64,000 bases of DNA from CAVTQY01 sp963736975. GTDB taxonomy: Bacteria > Pseudomonadota > Alphaproteobacteria > Acetobacterales > Acetobacteraceae. How positions within the stretch are numbered: position 1 is the first letter of the stretch; the number at the start of each line of letters is the position of its first letter. Both the position numbers and the translations under genes were made by a program. The DNA is taken from the NCBI GenBank assembly GCA_963736975.1, contig CAVTQY010000001.1, forward strand, positions 1,426,001 to 1,490,000, read 5' to 3'. Positions 34,314-43,418 of the stretch are shown in pieces. Below the pieces are notes generated by a model that saw nothing but the letters and a program-made list of their open reading frames with translations, did no database searches and had not been told where the DNA came from.

Positions 34314-35258
34314 TTACCGCTCCTGCTCTTCCCGCCCATAGGCCAGCAACAGCCCCAGGATGATGACCCCATAGACAATGCTGCGGCCGTAATCAGGCAT
34401 GTTCATCGCCAACAGCACGCTGACCAGCGCCACCAGCGTAATCGCTCCGGCGACTGTTCCCACATAACCACCGCGCCCGCCCAGGATATAGACACCGCCG
34501 ATCACCACCGCGGCGATCGATTGAAACAGGTAGGGATCGCCCATTCCCAGCGCGGCCTGGCCGCCGAACCCCACCAGCATGATGCCGGCCAAAGCGGAGA
34601 AGAACCCGCTGAGCGCGTAAAGCGCGACGGTCACCGCTCCGACCCGAATACCGGCCAGATAGCTCACGCGGGCGCTGTTCCCCACCGCGTAGGTCGCCCG
34701 CCCGAAGACCGTCGATTTCAGGGCGAACGACACGACCAGAAGCACGATCAACCACACGTAGAGCACGGCCGGGATGCCCAGCAGATGCCCGTGCACCGCG
34801 TCCTGGATCAGCGGCGGGGCATAGGACGCGCAGGCCTCGCACGTCATGCCACTAGACAATCCGAGGGTGAGGCCCTCCATGATGCCATTCATCGCCAGCG
34901 TCATGACCACGGCCGGCACACCAAAGTTGGCGACGCCTATCCCGTTCACCATGCCGACCAGGGCGCCCATGCCGAGCGTGGCGGCGAGCCCGAGCAGCAG
35001 ACGGCTGTTGGTGCCGCCGGTGGTGGTGACCATGACGATCGCCGCGGCGTTCAGGACCCAGGGCACCGAAAGATCGATACCGCCGATCAGGATGACGAAC
35101 ATCTGTCCAGCGGCGACGAAACCGACGAAAGAGGCCACGACCAACACTGACTCGATGCCGCCGAGACTGGCGAAGCCGGGGCGGACGATCTCACCCACCA
35201 CGAACAACAGGACGGCGGCGGCGATCGCGTAGAGGACGCGGCGTTGGTCGCGGGTCAT
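34314..35258 (-). CDS. ABC transporter permease, ribose/sugar (BPD_transp_2) type
   Basis: 314 aa with eight or more hydrophobic segments: QMFVILIGGIDLSVPWVLN, AVYVIGGVYILGGRGGYVG-type core and YGRSIVYGVIILGLLLAYGR. It fits RbsC-like permeases of sugar or nucleoside importers. ATG 35258 overlaps the pseudouridine synthase stop (ATGA). No ATP-binding protein or substrate-binding protein gene is adjacent, so the transporter is incomplete at this locus. Confidence 0.85.
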   Translation of the reverse strand: MTRDQRRVLYAIAAAVLLFVVGEIVRPGFASLGGIESVLVVASFVGFVAAGQMFVILIGGIDLSVPWVLNAAAIVMVTTTGGTNSRLLLGLAATLGMGALVGMVNGIGVANFGVPAVVMTLAMNGIMEGLTLGLSSGMTCEACASYAPPLIQDAVHGHLLGIPAVLYVWLIVLLVVSFALKSTVFGRATYAVGNSARVSYLAGIRVGAVTVALYALSGFFSALAGIMLVGFGGQAALGMGDPYLFQSIAAVVIGGVYILGGRGGYVGTVAGAITLVALVSVLLAMNMPDYGRSIVYGVIILGLLLAYGREEQER

Positions 35259-36214
35259 CGGCGCTCCCATAGGCGGGCCTGGGGCGCATGGAAGCCCAGC
35301 GTGCGGAAAGTGTCGATGATGTGCGGCGGCAGGTTCGCCTCGAGCGCTAGCGTACCGCCGGCGGGATGCGGCAGGGTCAAGCCCCTTGCATGCAGATGGA
35401 GCGACGAAGAGAGGCCCGGGACAGTGGCGGCGAACGCGCCGTTCTGGTCCGGCTCGGCGTATCTCTCGTCGCCCAGGATCGGGGCGCCGACTGCGACGCA
35501 ATGGACGCGAAGCTGGTGGGTGCGGCCGGTCAGGGGGTGAAGCTCCAGCCAGGCCAGCTTTCCGGCGTGGTCGAGGGTCCGGTAGCGGGTGACGGCGCGG
35601 GCGCCCGATTCGTCGGCACCGGCTGGCACCGTGCGCTGGTCGCGGCCGGCGCCGATGCGCTTCAGCGGCAGGTCGATGCGGCCCTCAGGCGGGACCGGGC
35701 GGCGGGTGGTCACGGCCCAATAGGTCTTCTCCACGTCGCGGCCGCGAAAAGCGGCGGCGAGTTTCGCGGCGGTGCCAGGCGTCCGCGCCAGCAGCAGCAC
35801 GCCGGAGGTGTCGCGGTCGAGCCGGTGCACGAGGCGCGGGCGCTCGGCACCGAACCGGAGCGCGTCCAGCCACGCGTCGAGATGGCGAGTGATGCCCGGC
35901 CCGCCTTGCACCGGCAGGCCAGCCGGCTTGTCGAGCGCGATCACCTGCTCGTCGCGGTAGATGACGCGGCGTTGCAGGTTGCGCGCGGTGTCGGGATCGA
36001 GCTGCGGTGGCAGTTTCGGCCGAGTTGTGGGATCAGGCAGCCTGGGCACCCGAACGCTCTGGCCGGCAGCAAGCCGAATAGCGGCGTCGGCCCGCCTGCC
36101 ATCCACCCGGATCCGTCCGCCGCGGCAGAGTTTCTGGATCAAGCTTTGCGGCAGGCCGGGAAAGTGACGCCGTAGCCAGCGGTCGAGGCGGATGTCCGCC
36201 TCGTCGTCGGACAC
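35255..36214 (-). CDS. RluA/RluC family pseudouridine synthase
   Basis: 319 aa from GTG 36214. An N-terminal S4 RNA-binding domain (RLDRWLRRHFPGLPQSLIQK) is followed by the synthase domain with catalytic Asp in RLVHRLDRDTSGVLLLA and HPLTGRTHQLRVH. It isomerises uridines in 23S rRNA, most likely RluC-like. An earlier in-frame ATG at 36373 would overlap rpmA extensively and lacks the family pattern. Part of the rplU-rpmA-rlu-permease string. Confidence 0.88.
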   Translation of the reverse strand: MSDDEADIRLDRWLRRHFPGLPQSLIQKLCRGGRIRVDGRRADAAIRLAAGQSVRVPRLPDPTTRPKLPPQLDPDTARNLQRRVIYRDEQVIALDKPAGLPVQGGPGITRHLDAWLDALRFGAERPRLVHRLDRDTSGVLLLARTPGTAAKLAAAFRGRDVEKTYWAVTTRRPVPPEGRIDLPLKRIGAGRDQRTVPAGADESGARAVTRYRTLDHAGKLAWLELHPLTGRTHQLRVHCVAVGAPILGDERYAEPDQNGAFAATVPGLSSSLHLHARGLTLPHPAGGTLALEANLPPHIIDTFRTLGFHAPQARLWERR

Positions 36215-36234
36215 CGTGAGAAGCTCGAGCAGCG

Positions 36235-36504
36235 CTACTCGGCGGCTGTCGGGGCGCGGCGGACCGAGACGTGCACCCGGCCCTCGGCCCGGCGGGTGAA
36301 TTCCACCTTGCCATCGATCAGGGCGAAGATCGTGTGGTCGCGCCCGAGCCCGACATTCTCGCCCGGCTTCCACTTGGTGCCGCGCTGCCGGAGGATGATG
36401 TTGCCGGCGATCACCGCTTCGCCGCCGTATTTCTTGATGCCAAGCCGGCGGCCTTCAGTATCCCGGCCGTTCCGGGACGAGCCGCCCGCTTTCTTGTGTG
36501 CCAT
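36235..36504 (-). CDS. rpmA: 50S ribosomal protein bL27
   Basis: 89 aa: MAHKKAGGSSRNGRDTEGRR and KKYGGEAVIAGNIILRQRGT. A normal-size bL27 lining the peptidyl-transferase centre. Directly behind rplU (1 nt apart), the conserved order. Confidence 0.97.
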   Translation of the reverse strand: MAHKKAGGSSRNGRDTEGRRLGIKKYGGEAVIAGNIILRQRGTKWKPGENVGLGRDHTIFALIDGKVEFTRRAEGRVHVSVRRAPTAAE

Positions 36505-36505
36505 G

Positions 36506-37000
36506 TCAGTCGGTTCCTTCGGTCGGGGCGCCGCCGGCCTCGTCCACGGTCTCGGGGGTTTCCGGGCCGATTTCAGGTGCGGCGGGCGGTGCCTCGGCGG
36601 CGGTTTCCGCGGTGGCGCCGGATTCGTCGACGGTCTCGGCGGCGCCGGGCGCGACGGGTTCGGCGGCGGTCGTGGGGGTAGGCAGGCCGGCGGCGCTGAT
36701 CTCGGCAATGCGGAGCACCGTCACGTGCTGACGATGGCCGTTCTTGCGACGGCTGTTCTTCCGGCGGCGTTTCTTGAAGACAATGATCTTCGGAAGCCGG
36801 TCCTGCGCGACCACCGTGGCGGTCACCGAGGCATCGGGCACGAGCGGGGTGCCGATCATGGTGCCGCCGCCATTGCCGACGGCCAGCACGTCGGTGAAGG
36901 TGATGGTGGCGCCGGGTTCGGCGGTAAGCTTCTCCACCTTGAGGACCGCATTCGGCGTGACGCGGTACTGCTTTCCGCCGGTGCGGATGACTGCGAACAT
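36506..37000 (-). CDS. rplU: 50S ribosomal protein bL21 with long acidic tail
   Basis: 164 aa, against about 103 in E. coli. The core MFAVIRTGGKQYRVTPNAVL to KIIVFKKRRRKNSRRKNGHR is regular and ends around residue 105 (VTVLRIAEI). The added about 60 residues are Ala/Glu/Pro/Thr-rich and acidic, a low-complexity extension known in some alphaproteobacteria, with no known function. First gene of the operon. Confidence 0.95.
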   Translation of the reverse strand: MFAVIRTGGKQYRVTPNAVLKVEKLTAEPGATITFTDVLAVGNGGGTMIGTPLVPDASVTATVVAQDRLPKIIVFKKRRRKNSRRKNGHRQHVTVLRIAEISAAGLPTPTTAAEPVAPGAAETVDESGATAETAAEAPPAAPEIGPETPETVDEAGGAPTEGTD

Positions 37001-37099
37001 CGGTCTTGTCCTGGCAACAGGCCATGCCGGTCGTCTGGCGACGCCAGCCCGGGAGGCGCGGGTTATAGCGCTGGGCCGGCCTGTGTCAAATGGCGCGGG

Positions 37100-38242
37100 T
37101 CAGACATGCTCGTTCCCGAAAACGATCGTGCCGGACGCGGCGAACATCCCACCCACGCCGTGACAGACCGAGATTTTCGCGCCGGCGATTTGCGCCGGTG
37201 CGGTGCCGCGCATCTGGCGCACGCTCTCCTGCAACGCGAACATCCCGTACATGCCGGTGTGCGCGTAGGAAAGACCGCCGCCATTGGTGTTCACCGGCAG
37301 CCGGCCACCCGGCGCGGTGTGCCTGTTGGCAATCCATTGCGCCGCCTCACCGCGCGGAACGAACCCGAGGTCCTCGAGCCCATAAAGCGGCAGATGCGCG
37401 AACGCGTCGTAGATCATCAGGTGATCGACATCCTCGTGGCCAATGCCGGCCGCGCGCATCGCGGTAGGCCCGGCGACACGGAACGCACGCGAGGAGGTGA
37501 AATCCTCCATCTGACTGACCATCGGCGTCTCGACACTTTCGCCGGTACCGAGGATGTAAACCGGCTTCCGCGGCCGGTCGCCCGCCCGCTCGGCCGCCAT
37601 CAGGATAAGCGCGCCGCCGCCATCGGAGACGAGGCAGCACTGCAACAGGCGGAACGGATAGGCGATCATGCGTGAGTTCAGCACGTCATCCACGCTGATC
37701 GGCTCGCGGAACGTGGCGCGCGGGCTCCGTGCCGCCCATTCCCGCTGCACCACGGAGACCATAGCGATCTGCTCGTGCGTCACGCCGTAGGTCTTCATGT
37801 AACGCAGCACCGGGATTGGAAACAGGCTCGGCGGCCCCATCGGGCCATATGGCTGCTCGAACTGTCCGGCCAGCGACGATGGCGCGATCGACCGCGCCGG
37901 CTGGCCGATGCGCGAACGGCCGCTCTCGCCATGCGTGATCAGCACCGTCCTGCACAGGCCGGAGGCGATCGCGGCGGCGGCGTGACGCACATGGAGCATA
38001 AAGGAGCAGCCGCCGACCGACGTGCCATCGACCCAGGCCGGCGTGATGCCGAGATAGTGTGCGATCTGTTGCGGCGTCTCCACCGCACAGGCCACGCCAT
38101 CGATATCGGCCGGTTTCAGCGCCGCATCGTCCAGCGCATTCAGCGCTGCATCGGCATGCAACTGGATCTGCGACATATTGGGGATGGTGCCGAGCTGTGT
38201 GGTCTCGGCCGCCCCCACGATCGCAACAGCTCCCGGTTTCAT
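37100..38242 (-). CDS. Thiolase-like / lipid-transfer acetyl-CoA acetyltransferase
   Basis: 380 aa thiolase-superfamily protein. ATG 38242 (MKPGAVAIVGAAETTQLGTI). Visible: VGGCSFMLHVRHAAAAI (reactive Cys region), LVSDGGGALIL, and C-terminal CHGVGGMFAASGTIVFGN. It belongs to the non-decarboxylating SCP-x/lipid-transfer branch, which pairs with an OB-fold DUF35 protein, as here 4 nt upstream. Likely cleaves a CoA-linked side chain or acid in catabolism. Confidence 0.85.
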   Translation of the reverse strand: MKPGAVAIVGAAETTQLGTIPNMSQIQLHADAALNALDDAALKPADIDGVACAVETPQQIAHYLGITPAWVDGTSVGGCSFMLHVRHAAAAIASGLCRTVLITHGESGRSRIGQPARSIAPSSLAGQFEQPYGPMGPPSLFPIPVLRYMKTYGVTHEQIAMVSVVQREWAARSPRATFREPISVDDVLNSRMIAYPFRLLQCCLVSDGGGALILMAAERAGDRPRKPVYILGTGESVETPMVSQMEDFTSSRAFRVAGPTAMRAAGIGHEDVDHLMIYDAFAHLPLYGLEDLGFVPRGEAAQWIANRHTAPGGRLPVNTNGGGLSYAHTGMYGMFALQESVRQMRGTAPAQIAGAKISVCHGVGGMFAASGTIVFGNEHV

Positions 38243-38246
38243 GGCG

Positions 38247-38657
38247 TCACCCCTGTGCCGGGCGGAATAGGGGCAGGGTGATCGTTTCATCGAGCTGCTC
38301 GAAAACGACCTCGAGCGGCATGTCCAGCACCAGCGCCTCCGGTGTCTGCGGGCAATCGACGATGTTGGTCATCATGCGCGGACCTTCGGCCAGCTCGACC
38401 ACCGCGATGGCGTAGGGTGGGGTGAACCCCGGCGCCGGCCGGTGATGGATCACGTAACTGTAGAGGGTCGCCTTGCCGCTGGCGGCGAACACGCTGACCG
38501 TGCGCGCGGCGCAGGCGGGGCAGAACGGACGGGGCGGGAAATAGACCTTGGCGCAGGCGTCGCAGCGTTGCAGCCGTAACTCGCCGCTACGGGTGCCGTC
38601 CCAGAAATGCTGGGTCTCCGGCGTCGGTTGCGGCCGGGCGCGGGCCGGGTCAAGCAT
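38247..38657 (-). CDS. Zn-ribbon OB-fold (DUF35) acyl-CoA-associated protein
   Basis: 136 aa. N-terminal rubredoxin-like zinc ribbon CDACAKVYFPPRPFCPACAA, then an OB-fold with YSYVIHHRPAPGFTPPYAIA. DUF35 proteins act as partners that give thiolases or hydratases acyl-CoA specificity. Operon with the thiolase gene. Confidence 0.9.
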   Translation of the reverse strand: MLDPARARPQPTPETQHFWDGTRSGELRLQRCDACAKVYFPPRPFCPACAARTVSVFAASGKATLYSYVIHHRPAPGFTPPYAIAVVELAEGPRMMTNIVDCPQTPEALVLDMPLEVVFEQLDETITLPLFRPAQG

Positions 38658-38770
38658 GGGCTGGTTCTCCTGGATGCGCGATGATGGCCGAAACGGGGGG
38701 CGGAACCAACCGAGCCTTGCGGATGAGGGAGGTCCAGTCTAGCTTAAGCTGGATAATATCCGAGGTTCAG

Positions 38771-39022
38771 ATGAGCGAAATTGGCGCGTTCGAAGCCAAA
38801 AACAGGCTCGGTCACCTGCTCGACTTGGTCGAGCAAGGCGAAGAGATCACGATCACCCGTCACGGCAGGCCGGTTGCACGTCTCGTGCCCCCTAGGCTGG
38901 GCGCCGGCCGAGAGCAGGCTAAAGCAGCGATCCAGCGGCTGCGTGAGCGGGCCGAGCAAGGCAAATTCGGACATTTCGACTGGGCCGAGTGGAAATCCTG
39001 GCGTGATGCCGGCCGGCCGTGA
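38771..39022 (+). CDS. Phd/YefM-type antitoxin
   Basis: 83 aa. GAFEAKNRLGHLLDLVEQGE and ITITRHGRPVARLVP are the prevent-host-death N-terminal dimerisation/DNA-binding fold. The C-terminal WAEWKSWRDAGRP-like region binds the toxin. GAGG lies 5 nt before the ATG. Overlaps the PIN toxin start (GTGA); both proteins normally repress their own promoter. Confidence 0.9.
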   Translation: MSEIGAFEAKNRLGHLLDLVEQGEEITITRHGRPVARLVPPRLGAGREQAKAAIQRLRERAEQGKFGHFDWAEWKSWRDAGRP

Positions 39023-39435
39023 CCCTCGTGCTCGACAGTTCCGTCACGCTGGGTTGGCTCTATGGCGACGAGACGACCGACGCCATTCGCCAGGTCTTCG
39101 ATGCGGTCGGTGAGACCGGAGCAATGGTTCCGAGCCTCTGGCGCCTGGAGATTGCCAACAGCCTGACCGTCGCAGTTCGCCGTGGCCGTATCGACGCGGA
39201 GTTTCGCCGCGCTGCTCTTGCCGATCTGGCACTACTCGACATTACGGTGGATTCGCAGACTGACGCTCAGGCCTGGGCCGCGACCGTGCGGATCGCTGAT
39301 CGCTTCCGGTTGACGACGTACGACGCGGCGTATCTGGAACTGGCGCAGCGCCGAACGCTGCCGCTGGCGACGCTCGACCAGCAACTTCGGGCGGGCGCGA
39401 CAGCGCTCGGTGTGGCCGTGCTGGGCGGTGAATGA
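39019..39435 (+). CDS. PIN domain ribonuclease toxin (VapC-like)
   Basis: 138 aa. PIN active-site acids: Asp6 in LVLDSSVTLGWL, Glu in LWRLEIANSL, and Asp residues in TTYDAAYLELA and LATLDQQL. Mg-dependent RNase of the toxin-antitoxin pair. The GTG start overlaps the antitoxin stop by 4 nt, confirming the pair. Confidence 0.92.
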   Translation: MTLVLDSSVTLGWLYGDETTDAIRQVFDAVGETGAMVPSLWRLEIANSLTVAVRRGRIDAEFRRAALADLALLDITVDSQTDAQAWAATVRIADRFRLTTYDAAYLELAQRRTLPLATLDQQLRAGATALGVAVLGGE

Positions 39436-39457
39436 CGTCACGCGTAAAGGAACCCCG

Positions 39458-40471
39458 ATGCCCCTCAACCTCGATCAGCGCTTCGCCCGCATCCCGCTCG
39501 GCTTCTTCCCCTCGCCGATCCATAAACTGCAACGGCTGTCGCAGGACCTCGGCATCGAGGTCTGGGCCAAGCGCGACGACGTATCCTCCGGCCTGGCCTT
39601 CGGCGGCAACAAGGTGCGCAAGCTCGAATGGCTGGCCGCCGATGCGCTGGCCCAGGGCTGCGACACCCTGGTTTCAATCGGCAATATCCAGAGCAACCAC
39701 ACACGGCAGGTTGCGGCGGTCGCGGCGGTGCTCGGCCTCAAATGCCGGCTGGTGCAGGAGGAATGGACCAAGTGGGATGATCCGGCCTACGGCAAGGTCG
39801 GCAACATCCTGCTCTCGCGCATTATGGGCGCGGAAACGGTGCTGGAAGGCGAAGGCTACTCGACCGAGATCAAGGAAACCTGGGAGCGCGCGCTGGACGA
39901 GGTGCGGCGCCGCGGCGGCAAGCCTTATCCGATCCCCGCCGGCGCCTCCGATCACCGCTTGGGCGGCCTCGGCTACGCGAATTTCGCCGACGAGCTGGCC
40001 GGCCAGGAGGCCGAGCGCGGCGTGTTCTTCGATACCATCATCACGGCGACCTGTACCGGTTCGACACAGGCCGGCATGGTCGTGGGCTTCCTGGCGCAGG
40101 ACCGGCCGCGGCGGGTCATCGGCATCGACACCGCCGCCGATGCGACGATGACGCGCGCCGCCGTCACCAAGATCGCCCGCGCAACCGCCGATCTCGTCGG
40201 CCTCAACAGATCGGTGCGGGACGAGGATATCATCATCGATGCGCGCTTCTGCGGTCCCGATTACGGGCTTCCGGACGCGGCGACGATCGATGCGATCCGC
40301 TTGGCCGCACGGTTGGAGGGGATGCTGACCGATCCCGTTTATGAGGGAAAATCGATGGCCGGTCTGATCGCCATGGCCCGCTCGGGTGAAATCGCGCCGG
40401 GCGCCAGAGTGCTCTATGTGCATCTCGGCGGAGCGCCGGCGCTCAATGCCTATCACAACGCATTCGCCTGA
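39458..40471 (+). CDS. acdS: 1-aminocyclopropane-1-carboxylate deaminase
   Basis: 337 aa PLP enzyme of fold type II that splits ACC, the ethylene precursor of plants, into ammonia and 2-oxobutanoate. The match to known AcdS is close: GGNKVRKLEWLAADALAQG with the PLP Lys, GNIQSNHTRQVAAVAAVLGL, CTGSTQAGMVVGF, and the ACC-specific TDPVYEGKSMAGLI (Tyr-Glu) and LGGAPALNAY (Leu). These distinguish AcdS from D-cysteine desulfhydrase. Start ATG 39458. A trait of plant-associated or soil bacteria. Confidence 0.92.
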   Translation: MPLNLDQRFARIPLGFFPSPIHKLQRLSQDLGIEVWAKRDDVSSGLAFGGNKVRKLEWLAADALAQGCDTLVSIGNIQSNHTRQVAAVAAVLGLKCRLVQEEWTKWDDPAYGKVGNILLSRIMGAETVLEGEGYSTEIKETWERALDEVRRRGGKPYPIPAGASDHRLGGLGYANFADELAGQEAERGVFFDTIITATCTGSTQAGMVVGFLAQDRPRRVIGIDTAADATMTRAAVTKIARATADLVGLNRSVRDEDIIIDARFCGPDYGLPDAATIDAIRLAARLEGMLTDPVYEGKSMAGLIAMARSGEIAPGARVLYVHLGGAPALNAYHNAFA

Positions 40472-40490
40472 CCGGCAACCAGGGAAAGCC

Positions 40491-41939
40491 ATGCGCCCGA
40501 CCAACCTGCTTTTCATCATGTCGGACGAGCACAGCCGCCGCGTGCTCGGCTGCTATGGCCATGAGATGATCCGGACGCCGCATCTCGACGCGCTGGCCGC
40601 GCGCGGCGTTCGGTTCACCGATGCCTATTGCAATTCGCCGATCTGCGTGCCGTCCCGCGCCAGCTTCGCCACGGGCCGCTACGTCCACCAGATCCGCTTC
40701 TGGGACAATGCGTTCCCCTATGACGGATCGGTCCCCTCCTGGGGCCATCGGCTGATCGCTGCCGGCCACCGCTCTGTCGCCATCGGCAAGCTGCATTACC
40801 GCAGCACCGAGGATGATAACGGGTTCAACGAAGAGATCATGCCGTTGCACGTGGTGGACGGCGTTGGCGACCTGCTCGGCCTGATCCGGGACGATCTGCC
40901 GGTCCGAAAAGCGGCGCTGCGCCTGGCGGAAGAGGCCGGGCGCGGGGATTCGTTGTATCAAGGCTACGATGACCGCATCGCCGAGGCCGGGCAGGCATGG
41001 CTGCGCGCGCATGCCGCCCGGAGATCAGCCAAGCCCTGGGTGCTGTTCGTTTCCTTCGTCTGCCCGCATTTCCCCCTGATCGCCCGGCCGGAGTTCTACG
41101 ACCTGTATCCGGAAGAGGCGGTGCCCTGGCCGGCGCTGTATGACCAGGCGAGCCGGCCCGATCACCCCTTCATCCAGGCGATCCGCGAATGCATGGTGTA
41201 CGACAAGGCATTCGATGAATGCCGCGTCCGCCGCGCGATCGCCGCCTATTTCGGGATGGTGAGCTTCGTCGACGCAAATGTCGGGAAGCTGCTGGTGACA
41301 TTGCAGGAAACCGGGCTCTCGCCCGAGACGCGCGTGATCTATACCTCCGATCACGGCGATAATCTCGGCACGCGCGGGCTGTGGGGAAAATCCACCATGT
41401 ACGAGGAATCCGCGGGCGTCCCGATCATCATGGCAGGACCGGATATCCCGGAAGGTTTCGTTTGCCGTGAACCGGTCTCGCTCATCGATTGCTTCCCCAC
41501 CATCCTTCATGCCACCGACGTGCCGCCCCATCCGGACGACGCCGATCTTCCGGGGGTGTCGCTGTTCGATGTGGCACGGGGGACCGCGCCGCCACGGCCG
41601 GTGTTCAGCGAATATCACGCAGCGGGCGCGGCGACCGCGGCGTTTATGCTCCGCAGGGGCCGCTTCAAGCTCGTCCATTACGTCGGCATGCCGCCGCAGC
41701 TCTTTGATCTCTCCGAAGACAAGCAGGAGATGCGCGACCTCGGCAACGCTCCCGGCTATCGCGGCGTGCTGGCCGATTGCGAGGCGGCCCTGCGACAAAT
41801 CGTGGCCCCCGACGCGATTGACCGGTTGGCGCGGGCCGATCAGCGGGGGCGTATCGAGGCCTATGGCGGGCGGGAGACCGGTACTGCAACGGGGCAGTTT
41901 CGGCTACTCGCCGGTACCAGGAACCAGCCCGGTCTATAG
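40491..41939 (+). CDS. Sulfatase (formylglycine, Cys-type)
   Basis: 482 aa alkaline-phosphatase-superfamily sulfatase. Active-site CVPSRASFATG is the C-x-P-S-R formylglycine motif; SDEHSRRVLGCYGH and YTSDHGDNLGTRGLWGK hold metal ligands. Related to choline-sulfatase/phosphonate monoester hydrolase-like enzymes. No signal peptide, so cytoplasmic. SD AGGGAAAG before ATG 40491; 19 nt after acdS, so likely co-transcribed. Requires a maturation enzyme that is not in view. Confidence 0.88.
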   Translation: MRPTNLLFIMSDEHSRRVLGCYGHEMIRTPHLDALAARGVRFTDAYCNSPICVPSRASFATGRYVHQIRFWDNAFPYDGSVPSWGHRLIAAGHRSVAIGKLHYRSTEDDNGFNEEIMPLHVVDGVGDLLGLIRDDLPVRKAALRLAEEAGRGDSLYQGYDDRIAEAGQAWLRAHAARRSAKPWVLFVSFVCPHFPLIARPEFYDLYPEEAVPWPALYDQASRPDHPFIQAIRECMVYDKAFDECRVRRAIAAYFGMVSFVDANVGKLLVTLQETGLSPETRVIYTSDHGDNLGTRGLWGKSTMYEESAGVPIIMAGPDIPEGFVCREPVSLIDCFPTILHATDVPPHPDDADLPGVSLFDVARGTAPPRPVFSEYHAAGAATAAFMLRRGRFKLVHYVGMPPQLFDLSEDKQEMRDLGNAPGYRGVLADCEAALRQIVAPDAIDRLARADQRGRIEAYGGRETGTATGQFRLLAGTRNQPGL

Positions 41940-42056
41940 TTGAGGCTCTGGGTGCGGGGGGCGAGCCGCGGCAGTGGCGACCCGGCTGGCGAGCGGTCGC
42001 GCAACAGGTGCTCTCTGGCGTTGATTTTGCCCCTTGCCTGAACCACAACGCGGGTC

Positions 42057-43418
42057 ATGGCCGACCTTTATCTGCACAATACCCTGACTCGCAGGCGCGA
42101 GCGCTTCGAGCCGCTCGACCCCTCGCATGTGCGGATGTACGTGTGCGGCCCGACCGTCTATGACCTCGCGCATATCGGCAACGCCCGACCAGTGGTGGTG
42201 TTCAACGTGCTGGCGCGGCTGCTGCGGCGCCTTTATCCCCCCCCGGGCGCACGCGTCACTTACGTTCGCAACATCACGGACGTGGAGGACAAGATCAACC
42301 GCCGCGCGCTGGAGACCGGCGAGAGTATCGCCGCCATCACAGCGCGCACCACAGCGGATTTCCATGCCGACATGGCGTCGCTCGGCGCCTTGTCGCCGGA
42401 CGAGGAGCCCCGCGCCACGGCGCATACCGGCGAGATGATCGCCATCATCGAGCGGCTGATCGCCTCGGGTCATGCCTATGTGGCCGAGGGGCACGTGCTG
42501 TTCTCGGTGCCGAGCTTCCCCGAGTACGGCCGGTTTTCCGGGCACAGCCCCGATGAGCTGTTGGCCGGCGCGCGCATCGATGTCGCGCCCTACAAGCGCG
42601 ATCCGGGCGATTTTGTACTTTGGAAACCATCTCCGCCCGAGCTGCCCGGCTGGGAAAGCCCGTGGGGCCGCGGGCGGCCAGGTTGGCATATCGAATGCTC
42701 CGCCATGGCGTGGCGCTATCTGGGCGACACCTTCGACATCCACGGCGGCGGCACCGACCTGATTTTTCCGCACCACGAGAACGAGATTGCGCAGAGCCTG
42801 TGCGCCTTCCCCGGCAGTCATTTCGCACGATACTGGGTGCATAACGGCATGCTTATCGTCAACGGCGAGAAGATGTCGAAGTCGCTCGGCAATTTCTTCA
42901 CCGTACGCGAGGTGCTGGCCAAAGCGCCGGGCGAGGCGATCCGCCTGCTACTGCTGCGCACGCACTACCGCGGGCTGCTGGATTTCAACGATTCGGCGCT
43001 GGCCGAAGCGCGGCGCGAGATGGATCGGTTCTATCGCGCATTGGAGCGGTTTCCCGGTGTGTCGCCGGCTGAGGCGGTGCCCGCGCCGGTGCTGGAGGCG
43101 CTGTGTGATGACCTGAACACGCCGCTCGCCATCGCCGAGCTGCACGAGCTGGCGAATGCGGCCATTGCGGGCGACCGTACGGCAGCGGCCGAGTTGCGTG
43201 CGGCCGGTGCGGTTCTCGGCTTGCTGCAGGCGGATCCGGCCGAATGGTTCCGCGGCGGCGCCGATATCGCCGCGGTCGAGGCCGCCATCGCCGAGCGTTT
43301 GGCAGCACGGCGGGCGCGCGACTTCGCCCGCGCCGACGCGATCCGGGCCGGCTTGGCCAAGCGCGGCATCGTGCTGGAGGACGGGCCCGGCGGCACAACC
43401 TGGCGACGCACGAACTGA
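42057..43418 (+). CDS. cysS: Cysteinyl-tRNA synthetase
   Basis: 453 aa. The zinc Cys and HIGN lie in MYVCGPTVYDLAHIGNARP; CSAMAWRYLGDTFDIHGGG and HHENEIAQS add zinc ligands; the KMSKS loop is GEKMSKSLGN. Complete class I enzyme charging tRNA-Cys. Stop overlaps the following methyltransferase start (TGATG). Confidence 0.97.
   Translation: MADLYLHNTLTRRRERFEPLDPSHVRMYVCGPTVYDLAHIGNARPVVVFNVLARLLRRLYPPPGARVTYVRNITDVEDKINRRALETGESIAAITARTTADFHADMASLGALSPDEEPRATAHTGEMIAIIERLIASGHAYVAEGHVLFSVPSFPEYGRFSGHSPDELLAGARIDVAPYKRDPGDFVLWKPSPPELPGWESPWGRGRPGWHIECSAMAWRYLGDTFDIHGGGTDLIFPHHENEIAQSLCAFPGSHFARYWVHNGMLIVNGEKMSKSLGNFFTVREVLAKAPGEAIRLLLLRTHYRGLLDFNDSALAEARREMDRFYRALERFPGVSPAEAVPAPVLEALCDDLNTPLAIAELHELANAAIAGDRTAAAELRAAGAVLGLLQADPAEWFRGGADIAAVEAAIAERLAARRARDFARADAIRAGLAKRGIVLEDGPGGTTWRRTN

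Noticed and set aside
39458..40471. D-cysteine desulfhydrase instead of ACC deaminase
   Set aside because: The Tyr-Glu in DPVYEGKSM and the Leu in LGGAPALNAY follow the ACC deaminase pattern across the whole length.
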